Shown: piece by piece, positions 8,152 to 16,249 of the stretch
Numbering within the stretch: position 1 is the first letter of the stretch
How the letters are laid out: each line of letters begins with the position of its first letter
NCBI RefSeq assembly: GCF_040144835.1
Contig: NZ_CP151632.1
Location: 1,550,001 to 1,614,000, forward strand
Direction of reading: 5' to 3'
DNA: 64,000 bases
Source: Microbacterium sp. LWS13-1.2
Lineage (GTDB): Bacteria; Actinomycetota; Actinomycetes; Actinomycetales; Microbacteriaceae
The notes under the pieces: generated by a model
Told to the model about the DNA's origin: nothing
Seen by the model: the letters and a program-made list of their open reading frames with translations, nothing else
Databases searched by the model: none
Program-made: the position numbers and the translations under genes

Positions 8152-8760
8152 TCAGAGGCGCGTCGCGAAGACCTGCGTACCCGCGGGCGACGGGATCGGC
8201 TCGAACCCGACGCGGGGATAGAAGGCGATCGCGCCGGCGTTCTCGGCCGAGGCGACCAGGTGGAGGCCGGGCACCCCCGCCTCGCGGAGGGCGGCTTCGA
8301 GCGTCTCGATCAGCCGGCGGCCGAGGCCCTCGCCCTGCGTCTCGGGCAGCAGGTCGATGTGCAGGTGCGCCGGGTACTCGTCACCGAACGGCTGGGCACC
8401 GCCCGCGCGGGAGTACGCGTAGCGGAGGATGCCGTCCTGCCGCGATTCGGCGGCCGTCTGCGCGCCCTTCGGCCGGGGCCAGCGCTCAGCGTGCCGCGGC
8501 CACCACTCGGTCCGGAACCATTCCTCGAACGCCGCGGAGTCGGCGGCGCCCACGATGTAGCCGACGACGCGGCCGTCGTCCGTCTCGACCACGAAGGCGA
8601 ACTGGGGATGACGCGCCACGTAGGGCAGGACGAAGATCTCGGCCCAGAGATCGTCGTCGTCGAGGATGCCGGTCGCGTCGGCTCCGGCATCCGCTGTCTT
8701 CAGGCAGATGTCGACGAGCGCGGGTTCGTCACCGGGGCGAAAGGGGCGGATTCGCGTCAC
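8152..8760 (-). CDS. GNAT family N-acetyltransferase
   Basis: 202 residues. The N-terminus IRPFRPGDEPALVDI is the typical beta1-alpha1 start of a GNAT domain, and LLPETQGEGLGRRLIETLE is the acetyl-CoA binding motif A (Q/RxxGxG/A). AGAIAFYPRVGFE is the terminal beta-strand motif (FYxxxGF). It transfers an acetyl group from acetyl-CoA to an unknown amine; an aminoglycoside or protein target cannot be inferred. Start GTG with TAGACT six bases upstream. The gene is separated from modC by the repeat array and has its own promoter. Confidence 0.88.
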   Translation of the reverse strand: MTRIRPFRPGDEPALVDICLKTADAGADATGILDDDDLWAEIFVLPYVARHPQFAFVVETDDGRVVGYIVGAADSAAFEEWFRTEWWPRHAERWPRPKGAQTAAESRQDGILRYAYSRAGGAQPFGDEYPAHLHIDLLPETQGEGLGRRLIETLEAALREAGVPGLHLVASAENAGAIAFYPRVGFEPIPSPAGTQVFATRL

Positions 8761-8766
8761 CGGGCG

Positions 8767-8772
8767 AGTCTA
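8767..8772 (-). promoter_or_regulatory. Leaderless -10 box TAGACT
   Basis: Minus-strand TAGACT lies six bases before the GTG at 8760. Confidence 0.6.
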
Positions 8773-8850
8773 TGAGATGCGCCGGACAGCCGTCTGGGGC
8801 CTGGGTCGTTGACGAAGCGTCCCGCTCTGGCGCGGTCCCTCGGCCCGAGG

Positions 8851-9099
8851 CGTTTCGTCTCGGTCGCTGGCGCTCCCTCGCTCAACGACCGGAACTTTTC
8901 GCCCGGTCGTTGAGCGAGCGAGGAACGAGCGAGACCTTCTGCCGGTCGTTGAGCGAGCGAGGAACGAGCGAGACCTTCTGCCGGTCGTTGAGCGAGCGAG
9001 GAACGAGCGAGACCTTCTGCCGGTCGTTGAGCGAGCGAGGAACGAGCGAGACCTTCTGCCGGTCGTTGAGCGAGCGAGGAACGAGCGAGACGAAACGCT
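8851..9099. repeat. Five-copy 39-bp tandem array with an inverted flanking copy
   Basis: Five direct units start at 8905, 8944, 8983, 9022 and 9061 (period 39). Units one to four end with GAGACCTTCTGCC and the last ends with GAGACGAAACG. An inverted, diverged unit lies at 8851-8890. The outermost 12 bases, CGTTTCGTCTCG (8851-8862) and CGAGACGAAACG (9086-9097), are perfect complements. The array fills the 356-base gap between modC and the GNAT gene, and nothing else was seen there. A single in-frame copy occurs in cydD. There are no unique spacers, so it is not a CRISPR. Confidence 0.92.
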
Positions 9100-9116
9100 C
9101 TGAGTGTGGCGGAGGC

Positions 9117-10217
9117 TCAGTGCTCGACGACCAGTCGCACGTCGGCCGGGTCCACGCGCAGCGTGATCGTGTCGCCGGGCGCGAGCCCCGCGGCGCTGTC
9201 GGCGGCGACGTCCACCGCGACGTCGGGATCGGCGGTGCGTATCCGCACCCCGGCCGGCGTCTGCTCGAGGCGCACGATGCGTGCTGTCCACTCCCCCGCG
9301 GCGTGGGGCGGCCCCTCGATCACCCGGACGGTGCTCGGCCGGAACACCGCAACAAGAGACGGATGCCGCGACCCCGCCGCGTGGGGCAGCACCAGGTCCC
9401 CGGCACGCCAGGCCGAGTCTGCGGGTTCGATGATCCCGACGACGCGGTTGAGTCCCGCCACCGCTGCGGCGAACCGGGTCGCCGGAGACGCGAGGACCTC
9501 GCGCACCGGTCCGGTCTGCGTGACCCAGCCGTCTTCGAGCACGACGAGGCGGCTCGCGAGCGCGACCGCGTCGACCGCGTCGTGGGTCGCGACGACGGCC
9601 GTCGTGCGCGTCGCCGCGAGCTGCTGATGCAGCAGGGCGCGCACGTCGCCGGCGGTCTCGGTATCGAGCGAGGTGAGCGGCTCGTCGAGCAGGATCGCGG
9701 CGGGCGACGTCGCGAGCGCCCGCGCCAGCGCGACGCGCTGCTGCTGTCCACCCGAAAGCTGAGCGGGCCGACGTTCGCCGAGGCCCTCCAGCCCGACGCG
9801 TCGAAGCCAGTCCGCGGCTCCGGCCGCCGCCACCGTCTTCGTGGCGCCGTGCACCCGCAGCCCGAACGCCACGTTGTCGTGCGCGCTGAGATGCGGGAAC
9901 AGGCGCGGATCCTGCCCGAGCAGCACCACGCCGCGCGCCGCCGGCGTCGTGCGGCGCGCAGCGGAGCCGTCGGACGCGCGCCGGTCGAGCAGCCGGCCGT
10001 GCAGCCGGACCTCTCCCTCATCGAACCCCGTCAGCCCGGCGAGGACGCCGAGCAGCGTCGACTTCCCGGCGCCGCTCGGACCCATGAGGGCCACGACCCC
10101 GCCCGCCGGCACGCTGAGGGCCACGTCCAGCGCGAACCCGCCGCGATCCACGCGGATGCGGGCCTCGAGTCCCTCTGCGGCGCCGGTGGCCGCATTCTCG
10201 CCCGCCGCACCGCTCAT
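9117..10217 (-). CDS. modC: Molybdate ABC transporter ATP-binding protein
   Basis: 366 residues from the ATG overlapping the modB stop (ATGA at 10214-10217). ABC ATPase with Walker A GPSGAGKST (about residue 45), signature LSGGQQQR, Walker B AILLDEPLTS and switch His in ATHDA; the last ~80 residues form a TOBE-like domain typical of ModC/CysA importers. It energises uptake of molybdate or tungstate through ModB. The operon order regulator-modA-modB-modC with overlapping ends makes the assignment strong. The imported metal would feed the moa/moe genes 8 kb downstream. Confidence 0.92.
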   Translation of the reverse strand: MSGAAGENAATGAAEGLEARIRVDRGGFALDVALSVPAGGVVALMGPSGAGKSTLLGVLAGLTGFDEGEVRLHGRLLDRRASDGSAARRTTPAARGVVLLGQDPRLFPHLSAHDNVAFGLRVHGATKTVAAAGAADWLRRVGLEGLGERRPAQLSGGQQQRVALARALATSPAAILLDEPLTSLDTETAGDVRALLHQQLAATRTTAVVATHDAVDAVALASRLVVLEDGWVTQTGPVREVLASPATRFAAAVAGLNRVVGIIEPADSAWRAGDLVLPHAAGSRHPSLVAVFRPSTVRVIEGPPHAAGEWTARIVRLEQTPAGVRIRTADPDVAVDVAADSAAGLAPGDTITLRVDPADVRLVVEH

Positions 10218-11047
10218 CGCGCGGGCTCCGCGCGCCAGGCGCGTACGAGCAGCAGCACGCCGACGGCGGTGACGAGCAGCAGCAGCGAGAGTGCCACCGC
10301 CGTTCCCTGCGAGACGCCGGCGCCGTTGAACGCCGTATAGATCGCGAGCGGCATGGTCTGCGTCACGCCGGGAGCATTGCCGGCGAAGAGGGCCGTCGCG
10401 CCGAACTCGCCGATCGCGCGGGCGAAGCACAACACGATGCCCGCGACGAGGCCGGGGGCGGCGAGCGGGAGGGTCACGCGGGCGAGGATCGTCCAACGCC
10501 CCGCGCCCAGACCCGCCGCCGCCTGCTCGAAGCCGGTGCCGGTGGAGCGCAGCGCGCCTTCGAGCGCGAGTACGAGGAACGGCAGAGCGACGAAGGTCTG
10601 CGCGAGCACCACGGCGGTGGTGGTGAACGGGATGCGGATCCCCCACTCCGCGAGGATTCCGCCCAGCCAGCTGGTGCGGCCGAACAGGAACAGCATCGCG
10701 ACCCCGCCGACCATGGGCGGCAGCACGAGCGGCACCGTCACGAGCGCCCGCAGCATGGCCGCCGTCCGCACCGTGCTCCGGGCGATGAGGAGGGCGAGCG
10801 GCACACCGAGGACCACGCAGACGATTGTGGCGACGGCGCCGGTCGCCAGCGAGAGGCCGAGCGCCGACAGGGCCTGCGGCGACGTGACATCGGTCCACAG
10901 CGTCGACCAGTCCACGCGCAGCACGAGGGCGCCCAGGGGCAGGACGAGCAGACCGAGCCCGATCGCGGCCGGAACCGCGAGCACGCGGGGCACGAACCCG
11001 GCGCGCTCCTCGTGCGTGCGCACGTCGCGTGCTGCGGCGACGGTCAC
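10214..11047 (-). CDS. modB: Molybdate ABC transporter permease
   Basis: 277 residues with five to six membrane helices and the binding-protein-dependent permease EAA-like loop (EQAAAGLGAGRWTILARVTLPLAAPGL), the docking site for ModC. The GTG start overlaps the modA stop (GTGA at 11044-11047) and its own stop overlaps modC by ATGA, so the three are translationally coupled. It forms the membrane channel for molybdate. Confidence 0.93.
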   Translation of the reverse strand: MTVAAARDVRTHEERAGFVPRVLAVPAAIGLGLLVLPLGALVLRVDWSTLWTDVTSPQALSALGLSLATGAVATIVCVVLGVPLALLIARSTVRTAAMLRALVTVPLVLPPMVGGVAMLFLFGRTSWLGGILAEWGIRIPFTTTAVVLAQTFVALPFLVLALEGALRSTGTGFEQAAAGLGAGRWTILARVTLPLAAPGLVAGIVLCFARAIGEFGATALFAGNAPGVTQTMPLAIYTAFNGAGVSQGTAVALSLLLLVTAVGVLLLVRAWRAEPAR

Positions 11048-11850
11048 GAGGCCCCGAATCCGAAGGCCGCCAACACCCGTCGGCCCTCATCGCCGAGCAC
11101 GAACGCGACGAAGGCGCCGGCAGCCTCCAGGTTCGCACCATCATTCACCGCGGCGATCGGATACCGGTTCACGACACCGTCGGCGCCTGGCACCTCGATC
11201 GCGTCGACGGCACCCGTGGTCGCGGCGTCCGTCACATACACCAGCCCCGCGTCGGCCTCTCCGGCCGCGACCTTCGTGAGGACCGCGGTGACGTTCTGCT
11301 CGTAGCTGTCGACGCTCGGATCCACGCCGGCGTTCGCGAGGAGCGTCGCGGACGCCGCCCCGCACGGCACCTCGGCGGCGCACAGCACCACGGTCCGGTC
11401 GGGATCGGCGAGGTCCTCGAGGCCGTCGATCCCGCCCGGATCGCCTGCGGGAACCACGAGCGTCAGCGTGTTCGTCGCGAACAGCTCGGGATCGCTCGCG
11501 AGGCCCGCATCGACGACCTTCTGCATGTTCGGCTCGTCCGCCGCCGCGAAGACATCGGCGGGGGCTCCTTCGATGATCTGCGTCGCCAGGGTCGACGAGC
11601 CGTCGTAGGCGACAGGCTGCACGCGGAGGGACGGATGCCGCTGCTCGAACTGCGTCGCCAGCTCATCGAACGCCCTCTGCAGCGACGCGGCCGCATATAC
11701 CGTGAGGTCCCCGGACAGCTCGGGCTCTGCCGAGGTCGTCTCCGCAGACGACGCGCCCGGATCCCGGTCGTCGCCCGTCGCGCAGCCGGCGAGTCCGAGC
11801 ACGAGAGCGGCGAGGAGCGCTGCGACGCGAACGGTGGCCCCGTGGCGCAC
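11044..11850 (-). CDS. modA: Molybdate-binding lipoprotein
   Basis: 268 residues. Signal peptide with lipobox LAGC (Cys about residue 23), then a Ser/Thr/Glu-rich linker and a type-II periplasmic-binding fold. The start LTVYAAASLQRAFDEL is the characteristic ModA motif contacting the oxyanion, and GSSTLATQI follows. It captures molybdate/tungstate outside the membrane for ModBC. The start GTG is one base after the stop of the upstream regulator gene, so it is in the same transcript. Confidence 0.93.
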   Translation of the reverse strand: MRHGATVRVAALLAALVLGLAGCATGDDRDPGASSAETTSAEPELSGDLTVYAAASLQRAFDELATQFEQRHPSLRVQPVAYDGSSTLATQIIEGAPADVFAAADEPNMQKVVDAGLASDPELFATNTLTLVVPAGDPGGIDGLEDLADPDRTVVLCAAEVPCGAASATLLANAGVDPSVDSYEQNVTAVLTKVAAGEADAGLVYVTDAATTGAVDAIEVPGADGVVNRYPIAAVNDGANLEAAGAFVAFVLGDEGRRVLAAFGFGAS

Positions 11851-11851
11851 G

Positions 11852-12244
11852 TCAGGCTTTCGGGGTCTCGACGATCACCGTGGTCGCCTTGACCACGGCG
11901 ACGGCGAGCGAGCCGGGCTCGAGTCCCAGCTCGCGCACCGCCTCGGACGACATGAGCGAGACCACGCGGTGCGGACCGGACTGGATGTCGACCTGCGCCA
12001 TCACGCCGTCGATCTGCACACGGGTGACGAGCCCGACGAAGCGATTGCGCGCGCTCGAGAGCACGTCCGCAGGATCGCCCGGCGCAGCGGCGAGCTCGAC
12101 GGCGCGGGCGGCGAGCGCGGCGCCCGGGATCTCGACGGGCGATGCCCCGGTCGTCGGCAGCGTGCCCGCGTCGATCCATCGGCGGACGGTATCGTCGCTC
12201 ACCGCGAGCAGCCGCGCCGCCTCGGAGATCTTGTAGCTCGCCAC
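11852..12244 (-). CDS. HTH/TOBE molybdate-responsive regulator-like protein
   Basis: 130 residues. Residues 1-40 (YKISEAARLLAVSDDTVRRWID) are a MerR/excisionase-type helix-turn-helix; residues about 65-128 (NRFVGLVTRVQIDGVMAQVDI ... LAVAVVKATTVIV) are a Mop/TOBE molybdate-binding domain. This one-HTH, one-Mop architecture is known from actinobacterial mod operons and plays the part of ModE. It is the first gene of the modABC operon, suggesting autogenous control by molybdate. Start GTG with TAGCGT six bases upstream. Confidence 0.85.
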   Translation of the reverse strand: MASYKISEAARLLAVSDDTVRRWIDAGTLPTTGASPVEIPGAALAARAVELAAAPGDPADVLSSARNRFVGLVTRVQIDGVMAQVDIQSGPHRVVSLMSSEAVRELGLEPGSLAVAVVKATTVIVETPKA

Positions 12245-12250
12245 AGCTCC

Positions 12251-12256
12251 ACGCTA
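12251..12256 (-). promoter_or_regulatory. Leaderless -10 box TAGCGT for the mod operon
   Basis: Minus-strand TAGCGT lies six bases before the GTG at 12244. The ModE-like protein may act here, but no clear dyad was recognised over the box. Confidence 0.55.
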
Positions 12257-12434
12257 TCACCGCGCATGCGGGTTGTCCGCGGGCATTTCCCCGCATACGC
12301 GGATTTCGGTTCGTGGTGCGCCACTGCCGATGCGCTGGGGCACCGACCAGATCACCGTCGAACCCGCCGCGCCCGCCGCGCCCGACGCGGCTGCCCCCGC
12401 GCACCGGCATCCTCCGTTCATGTTCCCCCACGTT

Positions 12435-12568
12435 CGGGTGTCACGACACGCCGCTACGCCGGCGTCGAAGTCACAACTCGCGACCCCTGAACGGTCTACG
12501 CACGCGCTCGGGTGTCACGACACGCCGCAACGCCGGCGTCGAAGCCACCACTCGTGACACCCGAACCG
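12435..12568. repeat. Two direct copies of a palindromic repeat, 74 bp apart
   Basis: Copies begin at 12435 and 12509 with identical CGGGTGTCACGACACGCCGC and continue as near-identical sequence through GGCGTCGAAG. The second copy is bounded by perfect inverted ends CGGGTGTCACGA (12509-12520) and TCGTGACACCCG (12552-12563), while the right end of the first copy has decayed. They occupy most of the 387-base gap between the divergent mod operon and the PHP gene. Only a -10 box (12619) was seen besides. Confidence 0.8.
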
Positions 12569-12618
12569 CCACGCACGCTGGAGAGTCACGACGTTGAAGG
12601 GTGCACTGGTGGCCGGAG

Positions 12619-12624
12619 TACTCT
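12619..12624 (+). promoter_or_regulatory. -10 box TACTCT before the PHP gene
   Basis: TACTCT is seven bases before the ATG at 12632, consistent with a leaderless or nearly leaderless transcript. Confidence 0.5.
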
Positions 12625-12631
12625 CGGCGAG

Positions 12632-13489
12632 ATGACGGCGACTCTTCCCGCCGATGCCCACGTGCACAGCGAGTGGTCGTGGGACTGCGGCTCGGATCCG
12701 GCCTCGCAAGGCTCGATGGTCCGTACGTGCGAACGTGCGGTCCGGATCGGATTGCCGGCGATCGTGTTCACCGAGCACCTCGACTTCGAGCACGGCTGGA
12801 GAGTCGATGACGGTGACATCGGAGAGCACGCGCAGAAGTACGTCGACGAGAGCGGCCATGTGCGGCTGCCCGAGTTCGACGTCGAGGGCTATCTCACCGC
12901 GATCGAACGGTGCCGTCACGACTTCCCCGACCTGCGCATCCTCACGGGCGTCGAGTTCGGCCAGCCGCACCTGCGCGACGCGCACGCCGCCGCTCTGCTC
13001 TCCAGCGGGGTCATCGATCGCGTCAACGGGTCGCTGCACATGCTCCCCTTCGACGGCGCCGACCGCACCGAGCCGACCACGCTCTACCATCACATGCCCG
13101 CGGACGACGTGATGTGGAGCTACCTCGAGGAGATCCCGCGCATGGTCGCCGGCTCGGATTCCTTCGCGGTGTTCACGCACATCGACTACGCCGTGCGCTC
13201 CTGGCCGGTCGCCACAGCGGGCCCCTTCGACCCTCGCAGATTCGAAGACGGGTTCCGTGCCGGGATGCGCGCGATCGCGGCGTCGGAACGGGGCCTCGAG
13301 ATGAACACCCGGCGGCTCTGGCCGTGGATCCCGCAGTGGTGGGCGGAGGAAGGCGGGCGCGCGGTCACGTTCGGCAGCGACGCCCACGGACCCGACATGC
13401 TCGCCGCCCACTTCCCGGAGGCGACGGCGATGCTCGAGCACTTCGGATTCCGGCCGGGCGCGCGCGCCGAGGACTTCTGGATCCGTTGA
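12632..13489 (+). CDS. PHP-domain phosphoesterase, histidinol-phosphatase-like
   Basis: 285 residues. DAHVHSEWSWDC at the N-terminus is the PHP HxH metal motif; FTEHLDFEH, GVEFGQPH, FTHIDYAVRSW and the C-terminal GSDAHGPDM supply the remaining His/Asp/Glu metal ligands. PHP proteins hydrolyse phosphoesters with a tri-metal centre; similarity in length and motif spacing is to the HisK/histidinol-phosphatase group, but no histidine biosynthesis gene is nearby, so the substrate is unproved. ATG start with TACTCT seven bases upstream. A hairpin follows the stop. Confidence 0.82.
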   Translation: MTATLPADAHVHSEWSWDCGSDPASQGSMVRTCERAVRIGLPAIVFTEHLDFEHGWRVDDGDIGEHAQKYVDESGHVRLPEFDVEGYLTAIERCRHDFPDLRILTGVEFGQPHLRDAHAAALLSSGVIDRVNGSLHMLPFDGADRTEPTTLYHHMPADDVMWSYLEEIPRMVAGSDSFAVFTHIDYAVRSWPVATAGPFDPRRFEDGFRAGMRAIAASERGLEMNTRRLWPWIPQWWAEEGGRAVTFGSDAHGPDMLAAHFPEATAMLEHFGFRPGARAEDFWIR

Positions 13490-13503
13490 ACCTGGGCGCT
13501 CCA

Positions 13504-13520
13504 CCCCCGCGATGCGGGGG
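13504..13520 (+). terminator. Hairpin after the PHP gene
   Basis: CCCCCGC and GCGGGGG pair perfectly around GAT, 15 bases after the stop codon. No U-tract follows. Confidence 0.45.
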
Positions 13521-13532
13521 GAAGATCGGAGC

Positions 13533-13863
13533 ATGGCACTCATCCCCGCTCCCATCTCGACCTTCATCGACGCTACGAACGCCGGCGACTCCGATGCGTT
13601 CGTCGCGGCCTTCAGCGAGGACGGCTCGCTCGACGACTGGGGCCGCGTGGCGCACGGGCACGACGGCATCCGCGCGTGGGATCGCAACCGACAACATCGG
13701 CAAGCAGTCGCACTTCGAGCTCATCGACATCGAGCGGGAAACAGCCCCGGAAACCTACCTCGTGCACCTCGCGGTGACCGGCAACGGGTTCAACGGCACC
13801 AGCCCGTTCCGCTTCACCTTGCGCGACGGTCTGATCCAGAGCGTGGTCATCGTTCCCGATTGA
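13533..13863 (+). pseudogene. Frameshifted SnoaL/NTF2-like protein
   Basis: The frame from the ATG at 13533 reads MALIPAPISTFIDATNAGDS and continues to GIRAWDRN, a normal NTF2-like start. The rest of the domain (TDNIGKQSHFELIDIE to LIQSVVIVPD) is in another frame ending at 13863. Removing one A of the pair at 13686-13687 would join them as AWDRTDNIGKQ, giving a ~109-residue protein of normal family length. Either a real one-base insertion or a sequencing error. The family covers small ligand-binding or polyketide-cyclase-like proteins, and no function is inferred. Confidence 0.75.
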
Positions 13864-13970
13864 GGCTCTGAGAGGCTGTCGATCGGGACGACGTTCGATC
13901 GTCATCCCTGTGAAGGGCCGCCGCCCGGTACACACTCGTCACGGCTGCGGCGGCCGAGATTGGAGCCATC

Positions 13971-14258
13971 ATGTCGGACCACACCGGGCCTCTCGATATC
14001 CGCTTCACCGCCACCCTCGGCAAAGCTCAGCCGGGCGACACCTGGACTTGCGTGAAGCTCCCCGATTCCGCCACGATCTTCGGCACCCGCGGACTCGTCA
14101 AGGTGGCGGGCACCGTGGACGGGCACCCGTTCGAAGGTGCTTTCATGGCCCTCGGCGACGGGACGCACAAGCTCCCGATCAACGCCGAGGTCAGAAGGGC
14201 GATCGGCAAGACCGACGGCGACTCCGTCGACATCCACCTCACCCGGCGCCGCTCGTAG
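13971..14258 (+). CDS. DUF1905 domain protein
   Basis: 95 residues, nearly all one DUF1905 beta-barrel domain: [41 protein letters not shown] and [24 protein letters not shown] are the conserved blocks. In many bacteria this domain is fused to a YdeI-like segment; here it stands alone. Biochemical role unknown. ATG preceded by GGAG. It is convergent with the ArfB-type gene, and a 12-base palindrome covers its stop. Confidence 0.82.
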   Translation: MSDHTGPLDIRFTATLGKAQPGDTWTCVKLPDSATIFGTRGLVKVAGTVDGHPFEGAFMALGDGTHKLPINAEVRRAIGKTDGDSVDIHLTRRRS

Positions 14259-14268
14259 CGCCGGCGCT
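14257..14268. terminator. Short palindrome between convergent genes
   Basis: AGCGCCGGCGCT is a perfect 12-base dyad at the DUF1905 stop and 8 bases from the stop of the convergent gene. It may act as a weak bidirectional stop signal; there is no U-tract. Confidence 0.3.
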
Positions 14269-14275
14269 GGCGTCG

Positions 14276-14713
14276 TCAGTCGGCGGGTGGACGGCGCAGC
14301 CGCTTGACGTCGGTGCGCCGCTTCTTCTCGCTCAGGCGCCGCTCCTTGGCGCCCCGGGTCGGGCGCGTGGGTCGTCGCGAGGGCGAAGGCGGCCGTAGCG
14401 CGTCGGCGACGAGAGCGGCGAGCCGGGCACGCGCGGCATCCCGGTTGCGCAGTTGCGCGCGGTGCTCGGATGCCGCGATCGTCAGCACTCCGTCGACAAG
14501 GCGACCGCTCAGCCGCGCGAGCAGCCTCTCGCGCTGGTGCGGCGACAGCGCGGCCGAGCGCGACACATCCCAGACCAGCTCCGCCCGCGAGTCGGCGGTG
14601 TTCACGCCCTGCCCGCCGGGGCCGGATGACCGCGAGAAGCGCCAGGTCAGCTCGGACTCGGGGATGGTGAGCCCCGAGCCCACCCGGAGGCCGGGACGAT
14701 GGGCGGCGGGCAT
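14276..14713 (-). CDS. arfB: ArfB-type peptidyl-tRNA hydrolase (ribosome rescue)
   Basis: 145 residues from the ATG at 14713; longer in-frame starts up to 14806 exist but run into the divergent lipoprotein promoter. SRSSGPGGQGVNTADSRAEL holds the GGQ motif that hydrolyses peptidyl-tRNA in class-I release factors, with no codon-recognition domain. The C-terminus (RPTRPTRGAKERRLSEKKRR) is the basic tail that enters the empty mRNA channel of stalled ribosomes. It therefore rescues stalled ribosomes without tmRNA. Length is normal for ArfB/YaeJ. Confidence 0.9.
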   Translation of the reverse strand: MPAAHRPGLRVGSGLTIPESELTWRFSRSSGPGGQGVNTADSRAELVWDVSRSAALSPHQRERLLARLSGRLVDGVLTIAASEHRAQLRNRDAARARLAALVADALRPPSPSRRPTRPTRGAKERRLSEKKRRTDVKRLRRPPAD

Positions 14714-14807
14714 GGATCCATCATCCTCTTGCGTGCAGGGCATCGTTACAGGGTCGTTGCCCGGCGTCGTCCCGGCGCCTCTAGCGTCGGTACCGGAGGT
14801 GCACACG

Positions 14808-15824
14808 ATGCGACGTCTGACGGTGGTGGTCGCGACTCTCGGCGTGAGCCTGGTGCTCGCCGGCTGCGGGGCGATTCCCGGGATCGGCCGCGACCCGCGT
14901 ATCGAGGCGACGCCGGTCGCGACGGTGATCTGCCCCCAGACCTACGAGGCAGGCCACGCCGAAGCCGGACTGGTGCCGTCCGACTTCACGGCGGTCGCCG
15001 TCCTGCGGTGCGACCCGTACGCGTCGTGGGAGGACGACGACGGGAGTTGGTCGGGGGCGCTTCTCGAACGACTCGAGGGAGACCTCGAACCTGTGCTCGC
15101 GGCGCTGGCCTCTCCCAGCGATCCGCGTTCGATGGGACCGTGCACCGCGATCGGCTACCTCTCCCCCGAGCTGTGGGTGGAGGACGCCGACGGGCGCGTC
15201 GTGAGCGTGGCGGTCCCGTCCGACGGGTGCGGAGCGCCCAAGTCCGTCGGCTTGGACGCGGCTCTCGCGGCCCTCACCGTGGTGGACGAGACGTTCACGC
15301 CCGAGTCGCTGGTCGACTCCGCCGCGGCGACCGATGCGGGATGCGCCACCCAGGCGAGCATGCTGATTCTCGCCGGCCCGGATGCCACGAGTGGTCTCCC
15401 CGCCGACGCCGACGCCGACGTACCCGACGACCAGGTGATCGGCGAGGACGCGCTCATCCCCTTCGAGCTTCCGGCATGGCCCGAGGTGGCCACGGTCGAC
15501 GGAGCGCGGCTGTGCGACTACGTCGCCGGATTGGGATCGACGCGGTCGCCGGCGGTCACGGGTGATCCGAACGTCTTCGCCGGCGTGCGCGAACTGGCCA
15601 CCGCCGAGGCTCAAGCCGTGCTCGCGGACGCCCGGCACGCCCCCACAGCGCCGTCGTGCACGGACGCGGCGACGAGGTGGGTCGTCGTCCACCCGAGTCT
15701 CGTGAGCGGGCAATCGCAGCCGTTCACCGTCGAACTCGACGGCTGCCGACGCCTGGTGGACCCGGGTCTCCAGCCTCGCGCGGCGTCGCCGGAGCTTCTC
15801 GACCTGCTGACGCCGGCGGGCTGA
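14808..15824 (+). CDS. Hypothetical secreted lipoprotein
   Basis: 338 residues. Signal peptide with lipobox LAGC (VVVATLGVSLVLAGCGAIPG), so the mature protein is predicted to be lipid-anchored outside the membrane. Two repeats of similar layout are visible (a CPQTY...VLRCD block and a CTDAATRWVVVHP...C block), with paired cysteines that could form disulfides. No enzymatic motif was recognised. GGAGGT lies eight bases before the ATG and TAGCGT at 14782-14787 is a plausible -10 box, so unlike its neighbours it has a leader. The next small gene starts 20 bases downstream but has its own box. Confidence 0.8.
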   Translation: MRRLTVVVATLGVSLVLAGCGAIPGIGRDPRIEATPVATVICPQTYEAGHAEAGLVPSDFTAVAVLRCDPYASWEDDDGSWSGALLERLEGDLEPVLAALASPSDPRSMGPCTAIGYLSPELWVEDADGRVVSVAVPSDGCGAPKSVGLDAALAALTVVDETFTPESLVDSAAATDAGCATQASMLILAGPDATSGLPADADADVPDDQVIGEDALIPFELPAWPEVATVDGARLCDYVAGLGSTRSPAVTGDPNVFAGVRELATAEAQAVLADARHAPTAPSCTDAATRWVVVHPSLVSGQSQPFTVELDGCRRLVDPGLQPRAASPELLDLLTPAG

Positions 15825-15832
15825 CGGCTCGA

Positions 15833-15838
15833 TAGGGT
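15833..15838 (+). promoter_or_regulatory. Leaderless -10 box TAGGGT
   Basis: TAGGGT lies six bases before the ATG at 15845. Confidence 0.6.
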
Positions 15839-15844
15839 CGGGAG

Positions 15845-16117
15845 ATGGCGCAGCCGAGCGGCAAGGAACGTGCAGGATGGGCGACCGCGGGGGTTCTCCT
15901 CCTCGCGGGAGCGGTCACGATCGTCATCGGGGCATCGACGCCCGCATCGTTCGGCTGGTTCGCGTACCAGCCGCTCGCCGATGCCGCCTTCGCGCCGGGC
16001 GGAGACTACGTCTTCGTGTCCCGCGTCACGATCTTCGGGTTCGCGGCGTTGAGCCTCGGGCTCATCACGCTCGCGTTCGTCGGCGGCTGGCGTCTGGCCA
16101 AGCGAGCCTCCGGCTGA
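15845..16117 (+). CDS. Small two-helix membrane protein
   Basis: 90 residues with two predicted membrane helices, about 12-32 (ATAGVLLLAGAVTIVIGAS) and 60-83 (ITIFGFAALSLGLITLAFVGG-like), and a short basic tail. No motif was recognised and no function is inferred. The leaderless box exactly six bases upstream and the codon pattern support it as a real gene. Confidence 0.7.
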   Translation: MAQPSGKERAGWATAGVLLLAGAVTIVIGASTPASFGWFAYQPLADAAFAPGGDYVFVSRVTIFGFAALSLGLITLAFVGGWRLAKRASG

Positions 16118-16221
16118 GCACACGTCGGCGCGTGTTCCGGTCACCCGACGGGTCCGACCCGGCATCTTCGTGCGACCTCAGCCCCCTGCGCAAGCCCCCT
16201 CGCTTCGTGCGGGTGCCTGCC

Positions 16222-16227
16222 TAATCT
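16222..16227 (+). promoter_or_regulatory. Candidate -10 box TAATCT for the SQR-like gene
   Basis: TAATCT would start transcription near 16234, giving a leader of about 65 bases that contains the perfect palindrome at 16250-16283 ahead of the ribosome site AGGGGAGG. No good -35 was seen. Confidence 0.4.
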
Positions 16228-16249
16228 CGCCTGCAGGGAGATCTCAGAC

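Noticed and set aside
8905..9099. CRISPR array
   Set aside because: The repeats abut without unique spacers and the same unit is found inside cydD; no cas gene is present.
10218..11144. ModC fused to an upstream domain
   Set aside because: The open frame upstream of 10217 overlaps modB in another frame and has no transporter motifs; the ATGA overlap marks the true modC start.
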